Notes: generated from the letters alone by a model not told the origin. Positions 31,095 through 40,127 are shown, counted from the stretch's first letter. The stretch is DNA of 64,000 bases from Teichococcus rhizosphaerae (GCF_002631185.1 NZ_PDNU01000005.1:54222-118221); one strand, 5' to 3'. Made by a program: numbers and translations.

Positions 31095-31826
31095 TCAGCC
31101 GGGGCGGAACCCGCCGGGCGGGATCAGCCCGGGCGACACATAGGCGTGGTGCAGCGCGTCGAGCTGCGCCCAGAGCACGTCGCACTTGAAGCGCAGCGCC
31201 TCCAGCACCTGCTCCTGCTGCTCCGGCGTGCGCGCCTCGCGCTTGACGAAGTCCAGCGCGAAGTCGGAGTCGCGCGGCGCCTGCTCCAGCCGGTGGCCGA
31301 AATAGCGCAGCGTGTCCTCGCTGATGAAATCGTAGTGCCGCAGCATGCCCGAGACGCGCTCGGAGATGATGGTGGGCGAGAACAGCTCCGTCAGCGAGGA
31401 CGCCACCGCCTCCAGCAGCGACTTGTCACGCACGTAGCGCACATAGGCATCCACGGCGAAGCGCGTGGCGGGCAGGATGCCGCGCCCGGCCTCCACCTCG
31501 GCGCGGGGGAGCCCCAGCCCGTCGGTCAGCGCCAGCCAGCGGGCGATGCCGCCCTCCCCCTCGGCATGGCCGTCATGGTCCTCCAGGCGGCGGCGCCATT
31601 CGCGGCGCAGCGCCGGGTCCTCGGCGCGCGACAGGAAGGCGGCGTCCTTCAGGGGTATGCGGCTCTGGTAGTAGTAGCGGTTCAGCGCCCAGGCCTGCAC
31701 CTGCCCGCGGTTCAGCGCGCCGCCATGCAGCATGCGGTGGAAGGGGTGCAGGTTGTGGTAGCGCTCGGCGCCGACCCGGCGCAGCGCGGCCTCCAGCTCG
31801 TCCGGCGTCAGCAGCCGCGTCACCAT
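31095..31826 (-). CDS. pqqC: Pyrroloquinoline-quinone synthase PqqC
   Basis: PqqC is the cofactor-free oxidase that performs the final ring closure and eight-electron oxidation to PQQ. The 243-residue protein has the family blocks [28 protein letters not shown] and [17 protein letters not shown]. It overlaps pqqB by 7 bp. No pqqD or pqqE follows. The next gene is convergent pcaF. Confidence 0.95.
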   Translation of the reverse strand: MVTRLLTPDELEAALRRVGAERYHNLHPFHRMLHGGALNRGQVQAWALNRYYYQSRIPLKDAAFLSRAEDPALRREWRRRLEDHDGHAEGEGGIARWLALTDGLGLPRAEVEAGRGILPATRFAVDAYVRYVRDKSLLEAVASSLTELFSPTIISERVSGMLRHYDFISEDTLRYFGHRLEQAPRDSDFALDFVKREARTPEQQEQVLEALRFKCDVLWAQLDALHHAYVSPGLIPPGGFRPG

Positions 31827-32719
31827 GTCAGCTCCATCCCGTCCTCGGCCACCTCCCAGCCCAGCCGCGCGGCGGCGGCGCGCTCGGGCGCGTCGCTCCG
31901 CAGCAGGGGGTTGGTGTTGTTGATGTGCACCAGCACGCGCCGGCCGATCGCCAGCCCCTCCAGCGCCGCCAGCGAGCCATCCTCGCCGGACAGCGGCTGG
32001 TGCCCCATGCGCCGGCCGGTCTTCTCGCCCACGCCCGCGCGGCGCATCTCGTCATCGGTCCAGACCGTGCCGTCGAACAGCAGCAGCGCGGCGCCGTCCA
32101 GCCGGGCGCGCAGCGCCGGCGTCACCGCGTGGCAGCCGGGGATGTAATAGGCCCGCCGGCCATCGGGCGCCGTGAACTCCACCGCCACTGTGTCCTCCTC
32201 ATCCGCCGCCGCGCCGCCCTCCAGGTAGAGCGGCGGCTTGCCGGGCACCGCGAAGAGCCGGACGGAAAGGCCCGGCAGCGCCCAGCCCTCCTCCGGCGCC
32301 AGCGGCTCGCGCCGGACATGGGCCGGGTCCAGGGCGTCGAAGATCCGGTTCGCGCGCAGGATGCCCAGCACGCGCGGCGTGGCCCGCAGCCCGTAGCCCT
32401 GCCGCTCCCGCAGCGAAAGGAGCCCGGCGACGTGGTCGATCTCCCCGCTGGTCAGCAGCACCTGCGCGATGGGGCTGTGCCTCGGGGCGCCCTCCCCTGG
32501 CCTGGGCCGCAGGGCGGGCGTGGCGGCGACCTGCCGCAGGATGTCGGGCGAGGCGTTCACCAGCAGCCAGCCTCCGTCCGCCAGCTCCACCGCCAGGGAG
32601 GATTGCGTGCGGGGCGAGACGCGCGGGTCCCCCGCCCAGGCCAGGCGGCAATTGCGGCAGGCGCAGTTCCATTGCGGAAAGCCGCCCCCCGCTGCCGCGC
32701 CCAGCACGATGAACCGCAT
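31820..32719 (-). CDS. pqqB: PQQ biosynthesis protein PqqB
   Basis: PqqB is a metallo-beta-lactamase-fold hydroxylase/carrier-type protein required for PQQ synthesis. The 299-residue product starts MRFIVLGAAAGGGFPQWNC and has the zinc-binding N-terminal cysteines (CACRNC) and the degenerate metal region SGEIDHVAGLL. ATG 32719 is preferred over an in-frame TTG at 32731. I found no pqqA peptide gene directly upstream. Confidence 0.95.
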   Translation of the reverse strand: MRFIVLGAAAGGGFPQWNCACRNCRLAWAGDPRVSPRTQSSLAVELADGGWLLVNASPDILRQVAATPALRPRPGEGAPRHSPIAQVLLTSGEIDHVAGLLSLRERQGYGLRATPRVLGILRANRIFDALDPAHVRREPLAPEEGWALPGLSVRLFAVPGKPPLYLEGGAAADEEDTVAVEFTAPDGRRAYYIPGCHAVTPALRARLDGAALLLFDGTVWTDDEMRRAGVGEKTGRRMGHQPLSGEDGSLAALEGLAIGRRVLVHINNTNPLLRSDAPERAAAARLGWEVAEDGMELTW

Positions 32720-33063
32720 CCGCCCCTGCAAGCCGGTGGGCCCAGGTCAGACGGCAGCGGCGCGGGAGGCGGGGCCCGGGCCGGTGCTGGGGAGGAGGAG
32801 ACGGGGTGCGGTCCGGCGCGTCATCGGCATCCTTCTGGGGCGATCTTCCGGGCAAGGGCGGGGCACCCTCCGGAGGAGTGGACGGTTCCGGCCCTCACCT
32901 GCCGGCCAGACCCGGGCAACGTGGCGCCGCCGCGCGCGGTTGCAGGCCGCGCCGTGGCGCGTGATGGCGGAAGGCGACAACGAAACGGCGGCTGATCAGT
33001 TATGACGGCGAATGAATTCGTGCATGATGCGCGAAGGTTCCGCTCGCCCGGTATCGCCCGTCC
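32720..33063. other. Divergent intergenic region between pqqB and the phosphoesterase gene
   Basis: This 344-bp stretch is where pqqA would normally be. I read all frames and found no short peptide with the Glu-x3-Tyr core of PqqA. The part near 32990-33045 is less GC-rich than its surroundings and could hold the promoter of the phosphoesterase gene. Nothing else is recognisable. Confidence 0.5.
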
Positions 33064-33759
33064 ATGTCCATTCCGGCGCCCGGCCGGCTGCCGCCCGGCC
33101 TCAGGATCTACGCCATCGGCGATGTGCATGGCTGCGCCGGGAAGCTGGCCCGGCTGCACGCCCTGCTGGCCGATGACTGGGCGCGCCAGCCGGCGGAACG
33201 CTGCGCCCTGGTGCATCTGGGCGATTACGTGGACCGCGGCCCGGACAGCGCCGCGGTGCTCGACCGCCTGTGCGGGGAAAGCCCTGTGCCGGGGGCGGAG
33301 CGGATCAACCTGCGCGGCAACCATGAGGCGATGATGCTGGATGCGCTGGCCGCCGGCCCGGGCACGGCGGCCGAGGACCTCTGGCTGTGGAACGGCGGCG
33401 ACGCCACCCTGGCCAGCTACGGCGTCTGCCAGGGCCTGCCCGTGCTGCCGCTGCGGCACCGCGCGCTGCTGGCGACCATGCCGCTGCAATGGGAGGCGGG
33501 GGACTACCTGTTCGTCCATGCCGGCATCGACCCGCGCCGGCCGCTGGCGGCCCAGCGCAGCCAGGACCTGCTCTGGATCCGCGAGCCCTTCCTGTCCTGG
33601 CCCCGGCCGCTGCCCAAGGTGGTGGTGCACGGGCACACGCCCTGCCGCGCCCCGGAACTGCGCCCGAGCCGCATCGGCATCGACACGGGCGCCGTCGCCG
33701 GCGGGCCGCTGACCTGCCTGGTGCTGGAAGCCGCGCAGCTTCGTTTCCTCTCCGTATGA
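33064..33759 (+). CDS. PPP-type metallophosphoesterase
   Basis: A 231-residue protein with all metal-binding blocks of the calcineurin-like PPP family: GDVHG (near residue 20), GDYVDRGPD, RGNHE, a later HAG and HGHT. It is related to bacterial ser/thr phosphatases and ApaH-like enzymes, so the substrate is a phosphoprotein or nucleotide polyphosphate. It precedes hldE by 47 bp and is probably in the same transcript. Confidence 0.9.
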   Translation: MSIPAPGRLPPGLRIYAIGDVHGCAGKLARLHALLADDWARQPAERCALVHLGDYVDRGPDSAAVLDRLCGESPVPGAERINLRGNHEAMMLDALAAGPGTAAEDLWLWNGGDATLASYGVCQGLPVLPLRHRALLATMPLQWEAGDYLFVHAGIDPRRPLAAQRSQDLLWIREPFLSWPRPLPKVVVHGHTPCRAPELRPSRIGIDTGAVAGGPLTCLVLEAAQLRFLSV

Positions 33760-33806
33760 GAGGGCGCCTTGCGCGTGGCCGCAGGGCTGCGCTAGGCAGC
33801 TTGCCA

Positions 33807-35378
33807 ATGCAAGGCCCCGTGCCCCCCTCCGCCCCTCCGGGCGCCGTTTCCGGCGCTTCTCCGGCTCCCCCGCAGGACGACAGCGCCGCGTCGCCGGCGG
33901 AGACTCCGCCGGATGCCGGAACCACCCCGGACGCCGCCGACCTCACCGAGGCCGTGCGCCAGCTCAAGCGCGCCTCCGTGCTGGTGGTGGGCGACGCCAT
34001 GCTGGACCGCTACGTGTACGGCCGCGTCAGCCGCATCAGCCCCGAGGCGCCGGTGCCGGTGCTGGGGGTGGAGCGCGAGGTGGCCATGCCCGGCGGCGCC
34101 GGCAACGTGGTGCGCAACCTCACCGCGCTGGGCGCCGCAGTGGCCTTCCTGTCCGTGGTGGGGGACGACCAGGCGGGCAGCGACCTGACCGGGCTGATCG
34201 GCGGCCAGCCGCGGGTCGAGCCCTGGCTGCTGGTGCAGGGCGGCCGCGCCACCACCACCAAGACGCGCTTCATCGCCAACGGCCAGCAGATGCTGCGGGC
34301 CGACCACGAGATCGCCCGCCCCATCCACCAGCGCCTGGCGGACCGGCTGGTGCGCATCGCCACCGACACGGTGGCGGCCACCTCGGTGATGGTGCTCTCC
34401 GACTACCGCAAGGGCGTGCTGGCGGGCGACGTGCCGGAGCGGCTGATCGCCGCCGCCCGCGCCGCCGGCCGCCGCATCGTGGTGGACCCGAAGGGCGAGG
34501 ACTTCTCCCGCTACGCCGGCGCCGACGTGATCACCCCCAACCGCGCCGAGCTGGCGCTCGCCACCGGCCTGCCGGTGGACACGGAGGAGGAGATCGTCGC
34601 CGCCGCGCGCGCGCTGCAGCAGCGCCACGGCTTCCCGGCCGTGCTGGTGACCCGCTCCGAGGACGGCATGACCCTGCTGGAGGGCGATGCCGTCCACCAC
34701 CTGCCGGCCGAGGCGCCGGAGGTGCACGACGTGTCCGGCGCCGGGGACACGGTGGTGGCGGTGCTGGCCGCCGGCTACGCGGCCGGGCTGCCGCTGCCGC
34801 TGGCGGCGCGCATCGCCAACATCGCGGGCGGGCTGGTGGTGGGCAAGGTGGGCACCGCCGTGGCGCGCGAGGCCGACCTGCTGGAGGCGCTGACGCCCGA
34901 GCGCGGCGCGCTGCGCAAGGTGCTGCGCCGCGCCGCCGCGGCCGAGCAGGTGGAGCGCTGGCGCCAGCGCGGCTGGCGCGTGGGCTTCACCAATGGCTGC
35001 TTCGACCTGCTGCACCCGGGGCATGTCCACCTGCTGGAGCAGGCCCGCTCCTGGTGCGACCGGCTGGTGGTGGGGCTGAACGCCGATTCCAGCGTCAAGC
35101 GCCTGAAGGGCCCGGCGCGCCCGATCCAGCCCGAGGCGGCGCGCGCCGCCGTGCTGGCCTCGCTGGCCACCGTCGACCTGGTGACGATCTTCGAGGAGGA
35201 CACGCCGGTGGAGCTGATCCAGCTGCTGCGGCCGGACGTGCTGGTGAAGGGCGCCGACTACACGGTGGAGCAGGTGGTCGGCGGCGAGCTGGTGCAGGAA
35301 TGGGGGGGCGTGGTGAAGCTGGCGGCGCTGCTGCCGGGCAACTCCACCACCGCCACCGTGGCGCGGATGCGGGGCTGA
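33807..35378 (+). CDS. hldE: Bifunctional heptose 7-phosphate kinase / heptose 1-phosphate adenylyltransferase
   Basis: HldE makes ADP-heptose precursors for the LPS core. The 523-residue protein has a ribokinase-fold domain (about 48-370, with GGAGNVVRNL and the catalytic SGAGDTV) and a C-terminal nucleotidyltransferase (about 390-523, GCFDLLHPGH). The first 45 or so residues are a Pro/Ala/Ser-rich extension absent from E. coli HldE. No in-frame ATG closer to the kinase domain exists, so the extension or an alternative GTG start near 33951 must be considered. Its presence implies heptose-containing LPS. Confidence 0.95.
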   Translation: MQGPVPPSAPPGAVSGASPAPPQDDSAASPAETPPDAGTTPDAADLTEAVRQLKRASVLVVGDAMLDRYVYGRVSRISPEAPVPVLGVEREVAMPGGAGNVVRNLTALGAAVAFLSVVGDDQAGSDLTGLIGGQPRVEPWLLVQGGRATTTKTRFIANGQQMLRADHEIARPIHQRLADRLVRIATDTVAATSVMVLSDYRKGVLAGDVPERLIAAARAAGRRIVVDPKGEDFSRYAGADVITPNRAELALATGLPVDTEEEIVAAARALQQRHGFPAVLVTRSEDGMTLLEGDAVHHLPAEAPEVHDVSGAGDTVVAVLAAGYAAGLPLPLAARIANIAGGLVVGKVGTAVAREADLLEALTPERGALRKVLRRAAAAEQVERWRQRGWRVGFTNGCFDLLHPGHVHLLEQARSWCDRLVVGLNADSSVKRLKGPARPIQPEAARAAVLASLATVDLVTIFEEDTPVELIQLLRPDVLVKGADYTVEQVVGGELVQEWGGVVKLAALLPGNSTTATVARMRG

Positions 35379-35386
35379 GCCGCCCC

Positions 35387-36697
35387 ATGCGCTGGGAGAC
35401 GCTGTTCGAGAGGCGCCGCTTCCTCTCGGACGCGGCCCGCCCGGCGCCCAACCGCAACGCCTTCCAGATCGACCAGGACCGCATCGTCTTCAGCCGCCCC
35501 TTCCGGCGGCTCCAGCAGAAGACCCAGGTCCACCCCCTGCCCTTCAACGCCCATGTGCGCAACCGCCTGCTGCACACGCTGGAGGTGGCCTCGGTGGGCC
35601 GCTCGCTGGGCTTCGCGGTGGGTTCCCGGCTGCGCGGCGAGTTGGTGGCCGCCGGCCACACGCCGGACGACCTGGGCTACCTCGTGCAGGCCGTTTGCCT
35701 GGCGCACGACATCGGCAACCCGCCCTTCGGCCATGCCGGGGAGGAGGTGATCGCCACCTTCATGGCGCGCTGGATGGAGGCTGAGGGCCGCGCCAGCGGG
35801 CTGGGACTGGACGAGGACCTCCGCTTCTTCGACGGCAACGCCCAGGGCTTCCGCATCCTCACCCGGGCCGATGGCTACCGCGAGCGCGGCGGGCTGAAGC
35901 TGACCTCCGCCAGCCTCGGCGCCTTCCTGAAATATCCCTGGGACGCCCTGGACCCGCGCGCCGCGCGGCAGGGCCGGGCGGGCGTGAAGTTCAACCACTT
36001 CGCCACCGAGCGCGAGGCCTTCGCCGCCGTCACCGCCGCCTGCGGGCTGGAAGGGCCGCATCCGCGCCACCCCGCCGTGTGGCTGATGGAGGCGGCGGAC
36101 GACATCACCTACGGCCTCGCCGACCTCGAGGACGCGGTGGAGCTGCAGATCGTCCCCTACGCCACCTATGAGGCGCTGGTGGCGCCGCTGGCGCGGGTGG
36201 AGGGGGCGCGGCTCGCGGCCGAGGACACGGAGGCGCAGAAGGTGGCGCTGCTGCGCTCGGGCGCCATCGGACGGCTGATCGGCGCGGCGGCGGAAGCCTA
36301 TTGCGCGCACCATCCGCGCTTCATGGCCGGCGCCGTGCCGGCGGGCGATTCGCTGATCGGCTTGTGCGAGACGGAGCTGCGCGAGCTGTTCCGCGCCGTG
36401 CAGGACACCAACCGGGACAAGCTCTACTTCCATCCGCGCAAGGCGGAGTTCGAGATCGGCGCCTGGGACGTGCTGGAGAAGACGCTGGCGGTGTTCCTGG
36501 AGGCCTGCCTGGCGGTGGCGCGGCACGGCTTCGACGACATCCCCTCCCGCCCCCGGCAGGCGCTCTCGCTGATGCAGGACTACCACCCGAAGCCCGGCTT
36601 CACCCCGAGCGAGACGATCCGCTGCGCCGTCGATTTCGTGTCCGGCATGACGGACAACTACGCCGCCCACCTGGCCGCCCGGCTGCGCGGGCTGTGA
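35387..36697 (+). CDS. dgt: Deoxyguanosinetriphosphate triphosphohydrolase-like protein
   Basis: A 436-residue HD-domain dNTPase that releases triphosphate from dNTPs. Metal ligands are visible: His in HTLEVASVG, the His-Asp pair in AHDIGNPPFGHAG and the later Asp in EAADDITYGLAD. The N-terminal FSRPFRRLQQKTQV is typical of the group. It starts 8 bp after hldE. Length is standard. Confidence 0.93.
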   Translation: MRWETLFERRRFLSDAARPAPNRNAFQIDQDRIVFSRPFRRLQQKTQVHPLPFNAHVRNRLLHTLEVASVGRSLGFAVGSRLRGELVAAGHTPDDLGYLVQAVCLAHDIGNPPFGHAGEEVIATFMARWMEAEGRASGLGLDEDLRFFDGNAQGFRILTRADGYRERGGLKLTSASLGAFLKYPWDALDPRAARQGRAGVKFNHFATEREAFAAVTAACGLEGPHPRHPAVWLMEAADDITYGLADLEDAVELQIVPYATYEALVAPLARVEGARLAAEDTEAQKVALLRSGAIGRLIGAAAEAYCAHHPRFMAGAVPAGDSLIGLCETELRELFRAVQDTNRDKLYFHPRKAEFEIGAWDVLEKTLAVFLEACLAVARHGFDDIPSRPRQALSLMQDYHPKPGFTPSETIRCAVDFVSGMTDNYAAHLAARLRGL

Positions 36698-36699
36698 GA

Positions 36700-36719
36700 A
36701 AGGGGGCGCTGGCCCCCTT
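36700..36719. terminator. Hairpin after dgt
   Basis: A perfect 8-bp stem (36700-36707 with 36712-36719) with a 4-base loop lies 3 bases after the dgt stop, followed by a pyrimidine-rich tract. It probably terminates the phosphoesterase-hldE-dgt transcript. Confidence 0.6.
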
Positions 36720-36755
36720 CCCCTCTTCCGGCGGGATGTGGCCCTGGCCCGCGCC

Positions 36756-37490
36756 TCAGTTGGCGCTTTCGGGGCGCTGCTGCGGCGTCGGGTTGCCGGT
36801 CGGCGGCCTCACCTCCCGCGTCTCCAGCGAGGGCGCGCCGGTGGTGAACTGCGAAGGCCCGCCCGAGGGAGCCATGCCGCCCTGCCGCTCCGGCTGGCTG
36901 GCCGCGTTGCCCGGGGTCGGCGTGGTCGAGCCGCCCGGCGCGTTGCCCGTGTTGTTGCCCGTGCCGCTCTTGGCCTCGGGGCCGCTCAGCGTCGCGCCGC
37001 TCTCCAGCCCCGGCCGCGGGCCCAGCGGGTTCTGCGCCAGCAGCAGGCGCGGTGCCGCCTCGCTGCGGCGGTCGGGGCGGGGGGCCGCCCTGTCGGGCTC
37101 CGTGGCGCGGTCCAGCTCCCGCTCGGCGGCGGTGCCGGGCGGATTGCCCGGCGTGCCGTCCGACTGCCCAGGATAAGCGCCCGAGGTGTTGGTGCCGGCG
37201 GCACGGTCCAGCGCGCGGGTGGCGGCGGTGCCGGGCGGGTTGCCCGGCGTGCCGTCCGACTGCCCGGGATAGGCGCCCGAGGTGTTGGTGCCGGCGGCAC
37301 GGTCCAGCGCGCGGGTGGCGCTGTTGTTCTGCAGGGTCTGCTCCTGCCGGCTGGCCGGAGGGGATGTGGCGGTGCCAGGAGTGGTGCCGGGGGTGGTCCC
37401 GGTGCCCTGGGCCAGCGCCAGGCCAGGGCCGGCCACCAGGGCGGCGGCGGTGGCCAGCGCCAGCAATCGGGGACGCGCGGTGACGGTCAT
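36756..37490 (-). CDS. Exported low-complexity protein with a 32-residue repeat
   Basis: A 244-residue protein from ATG 37490, which has a GGAGGAG ribosome site directly upstream. The signal peptide is cleaved near ALAQ (residue 28). The rest is rich in Pro, Gly, Thr, Ala and Asn, with two near-identical 32-residue units (RALDRAAGTNTSGAYPGQSD core) and diverged pieces on either side. No enzyme motif or TM helix is seen. It is likely an unstructured periplasmic or surface protein of unknown function. Confidence 0.7.
   Translation of the reverse strand: MTVTARPRLLALATAAALVAGPGLALAQGTGTTPGTTPGTATSPPASRQEQTLQNNSATRALDRAAGTNTSGAYPGQSDGTPGNPPGTAATRALDRAAGTNTSGAYPGQSDGTPGNPPGTAAERELDRATEPDRAAPRPDRRSEAAPRLLLAQNPLGPRPGLESGATLSGPEAKSGTGNNTGNAPGGSTTPTPGNAASQPERQGGMAPSGGPSQFTTGAPSLETREVRPPTGNPTPQQRPESAN
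37131..37322 (-). repeat. 96-bp tandem repeat, two copies
   Basis: Two 96-bp units (37131-37226 and 37227-37322) differ at only a few bases. They encode the 32-residue repeats of the exported low-complexity protein, and a partial third unit continues past 37322. Confidence 0.88.
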
Positions 37491-37745
37491 GTGCTCCTCC
37501 ATCCTGATGCGCGCCGGGCGCGCCGTCATGGAGGGAAACCACCCCGCCGGGGCGGGGTTGCGCTCCGTCGGCCCCGCGCCTCCGCGCCATTCAGCCCGGC
37601 GCCTCCCGCGCCGCCAGGATGTTGGCGAGCCCGTTCCAGCCGACCGGCTCCGGCCGGTCTTCTCCGCCGGCCAGCCCGGCCAGCCGCGGGCCGCGCCCGA
37701 AGGCCTCCCGCTTGGCCGGCCGGCCGCCGGGCCTCGCCGCGCGGC

Positions 37746-38051
37746 TCAGCGCGGCCGCAGGTAGCTCTTGCGGTCGAGATAGCCGCGGCGCCAGCGGGTG
37801 ATGGCGGTGCGCTCGAACAGCCCGGCCTTGGTGAAGGGGTCGGCGGCGATGAAGGCCTCGGCCTCGGCGCGGGTTTCCACATCGACGATGTAGAAGCCGC
37901 CGCCGGCGTCGCTGCCGTCGTCGTTCAGCTTGGCGCCGCAGGCGAGCAGCTTCTCCACCTGCGATTCGAGGTAGTCGATGTGCTCCTCGCGCGTCGCCTT
38001 GCGCAGGTCGAGGCTGCCGGGCTTGTCGAAGGTCTCGATGATGTAGGGCAT
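37746..38051 (-). CDS. YciI-like protein
   Basis: A 101-residue protein with the YciI (ferredoxin-like) fold, starting MPYIIETFDKPGS. The conserved His-Asp pair of the family appears as EEHIDYLES, with the FIAADPFTKAGL block near residue 75. ATG 38051 fits homologues. Family members are small cytoplasmic enzymes or binding proteins of mostly unknown substrate. Confidence 0.85.
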   Translation of the reverse strand: MPYIIETFDKPGSLDLRKATREEHIDYLESQVEKLLACGAKLNDDGSDAGGGFYIVDVETRAEAEAFIAADPFTKAGLFERTAITRWRRGYLDRKSYLRPR

Positions 38052-38431
38052 GAAGGGTGTTTCCTCCGTCTGGCTTGGACGCTGCCAGCCTAGCGGCTGG
38101 CTCGCCCCGCGCCAGCCCTCGCGGGCGCGGATTGCGCGGCAGGCCACACCGGAAGAAAGGAAGGAAGGGGGCGCGGACCGGGGTTGCACGCCCTGCCCGC
38201 GTGCAAAATCATCGGCCGGCGGCGTCCCCCTTCAGGTGCCGCGCGGCTGGACCAGACGGTTCGCATAGTGCGCCTGGCCCTCCCCGGTCCGCTTCCGGCC
38301 CCTGGCCCCCCCTGCGGGCCAGAAACCGGTTCCCACTGTTGCCTCGGGGGCTGGCGGAACCCGGGGAGAGTGCGGGATCCGGTGACGCGGTGGGACGGTA
38401 GTGACCGCTTTCCGCCAGCCCTCGCTGCAAC

Positions 38432-38499
38432 TGCGAGTTATTCGCAATACATACCAACAGCCGGGTCGCGTCAAGCGGGATTTGCGAGAAGTTCGCAAA
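38432..38499. promoter_or_regulatory. Pair of TGCGA-N5-TCGCA dyads (Fur-box-like)
   Basis: TGCGA-GTTAT-TCGCA lies at 38432-38446 and TTTGCGA-GAAGT-TCGCAAA at 38481-38499. Both are perfect inverted repeats with 5-base spacers and lie about 51 bp apart centre to centre. The shape recalls iron-regulator (Fur) sites of GC-rich alphaproteobacteria. Regulator identity is inference. Confidence 0.4.
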
Positions 38500-38535
38500 A
38501 AGAATGGGGCGGCACCATCCGCGTGGCGCCGCCCC
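38497..38535 (-). terminator. Rho-independent terminator of the ThDP enzyme gene
   Basis: An 8-bp GC stem (38506-38513 with 38528-38535), read leftward, is followed by ATTCTTTTT (38497-38505). It lies 26 bp after the stop of the acetolactate-synthase-like gene. Confidence 0.82.
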
Positions 38536-38561
38536 CCTTCTGCTCCCGCGGGATACCGCCG

Positions 38562-40127
38562 TCAGATCACCAGCTCGATCAGGAACGGCGCCTGCTGGGC
38601 GCAGGACTGGGACAGCAGGTCCGCGCACTGCTCCAGCGTGGTGGCGCGCGCCGCCTCCACCCCCATGCCGCCGGCCAGCCGCAGCCAGTCCAGGTCCGGG
38701 TTGCCGAGGTCGAGCATGCTCATCGCCGTCGGGCCGGGATTGGCGCCCACGTTCTGGTACTCGCCGATCAGGATCTGGTACTTGCGGTTCGACAGGATGA
38801 TGGTGGTGACGGGCAGCCTTTCCCGCGCCTGGGTCCACAGCGCCTGCAGCGTGTACATGGCCGAGCCGTCGGCCTGCAGGTTGATGACGCGGCGCTGCCC
38901 GCCGGCGCCGATCGCAGCCCCCGTGGCCAGCGGCATGCCGCAGCCGATGGCGCCGCCGGTGATGTGCAGCCAGTCATGCGGCACCGCCGCGTGGGTCTCC
39001 TTGTAGAAGCCGCGGCCGAAGGAGACGCTCTCGTCGGCGACGATGCCGCCCTCCGGCATCAGCGCCGCGAGGGTGCGCGCCAGGCCCTCCGGGGTCGGGG
39101 CGCCCCTGGCCGGCTCGGGGCGGGGCCCCGGGTCGGGGATGGCGGCCTGCGGCGCGCCCAGCTCGTCGACCAGCGCCTGCAGCGCGGCGAGGCCGTCCTC
39201 CTCGTAGCGGGACAGGACGTGGACGCTGGCCGTTTCCGGGTAGTGGAGGCTGGGCTTGCCCGGATAGGCGAAGAAGCCGACCGGCGCCTTGCTGTTCACC
39301 AGGATCAGGTGCTCCACCCACTTCAGCGCGTCGATCGCCATGTCCGCCGGATAGGGCACGCGCTCGAGCTGCAGGCGGCCGCGGCCGCGCTGGACGCGGG
39401 CATTGGACATCTCGGCCAGCACGCGCTGGCCGGTGGCCTGGGCGGCGCTCCAGGCCAGCGCCTGGCCCTCGGCCCGCAGGGCGACGCCGCCCAGCAGGAT
39501 CAGCACGTTCTTCTTCTCGCGTAGGATGCGGGCGGCGGTCTTCACCGCATGCGGGTCGGGCGCCGGGCTGGGCGGCACGGGCAGCGCCTCGGCCGGCTCC
39601 GCGCCCTCGTTCCAGGCGGTGTCGGCGGGCAGGATCAGCGTGGCGATCTGCCCCGGCGCGGTGCGCGCGGCCTGCACGGCCACGGCGGCATCCGCGCCCA
39701 CGCGCTTGGCGTCCATCGCGGTCCGCACCCAGCCGGAAACCGGGCGCGCCCAGCCTTCGGTGTCGGCGGTGAGCTGGGCGTCGAGCGGGCGGTGATAGGT
39801 CGCCTGGTCGCCCACGATGTTGACGATGCCGCTGCGGGCGCGGCGGGCGTTGTGCAGGTTGGCCAGGCCGTTCGCCAGGCCCGGGCCGCAATGCAGCAGG
39901 GTGGCCGCCGGCTTCTCGGCCATGCGCCAGTAGCCGTCCGCCATGCCGGTGACGATGTTCTCCTGCAGGCCCAGCACGCAGCGCATGCCGGGGATCCGGT
40001 CGAGCGCGGCGACGAAGTGCATCTCGCTGGTGCCCGGATTGGCGAAACAGGTGTCTACCCCGCTCTTCAGCAGGGTGTGGACAAGGCTCTCGGCTCCATT
40101 CACCGGCGTCTCTCCCTCGGCGGTCAT
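38562..40127 (-). CDS. ThDP-dependent acetolactate synthase-like / decarboxylase
   Basis: A 521-residue three-domain thiamine diphosphate enzyme. The activating Glu lies in LQENIVTGMADGY near residue 57. The diphosphate-binding motif reads ADGSAMYTLQALW...LSN rather than the usual GDG...NN. The sequence is closer to the benzoylformate-decarboxylase/MdlC-like branch (no obvious FAD-specific segment) than to biosynthetic IlvB, and there is no ilvN. Function is a 2-keto-acid decarboxylase or carboligase of unknown substrate. ATG 40127 gives the usual N-terminus. Confidence 0.83.
   Translation of the reverse strand: MTAEGETPVNGAESLVHTLLKSGVDTCFANPGTSEMHFVAALDRIPGMRCVLGLQENIVTGMADGYWRMAEKPAATLLHCGPGLANGLANLHNARRARSGIVNIVGDQATYHRPLDAQLTADTEGWARPVSGWVRTAMDAKRVGADAAVAVQAARTAPGQIATLILPADTAWNEGAEPAEALPVPPSPAPDPHAVKTAARILREKKNVLILLGGVALRAEGQALAWSAAQATGQRVLAEMSNARVQRGRGRLQLERVPYPADMAIDALKWVEHLILVNSKAPVGFFAYPGKPSLHYPETASVHVLSRYEEDGLAALQALVDELGAPQAAIPDPGPRPEPARGAPTPEGLARTLAALMPEGGIVADESVSFGRGFYKETHAAVPHDWLHITGGAIGCGMPLATGAAIGAGGQRRVINLQADGSAMYTLQALWTQARERLPVTTIILSNRKYQILIGEYQNVGANPGPTAMSMLDLGNPDLDWLRLAGGMGVEAARATTLEQCADLLSQSCAQQAPFLIELVI

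Larger units (their letters stand above)
38052..38561. other. 510-bp gene-poor region with dyads
   Basis: No credible protein gene is visible here. It holds a TTGCACG/CGTGCAA hairpin (38184-38190 with 38200-38206), two TCGCA-type dyads (38432-38446 and 38481-38499) in an AT-richer patch around 38430-38505, and the terminator of the upstream ThDP enzyme gene. It could carry a small RNA or the promoter of the YciI gene. Confidence 0.5.

Noticed and set aside
32747..32980. A short leftward frame upstream of pqqB as pqqA
   Set aside because: It lacks the Glu and Tyr that PqqA must contribute to PQQ and has no PqqA-like core in any frame.
38184..39524. A rightward frame crossing the gene-free region into the ThDP enzyme gene
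   Set aside because: Most of it is antisense to the ThDP enzyme, and the part in the gap has no ribosome site or domain.
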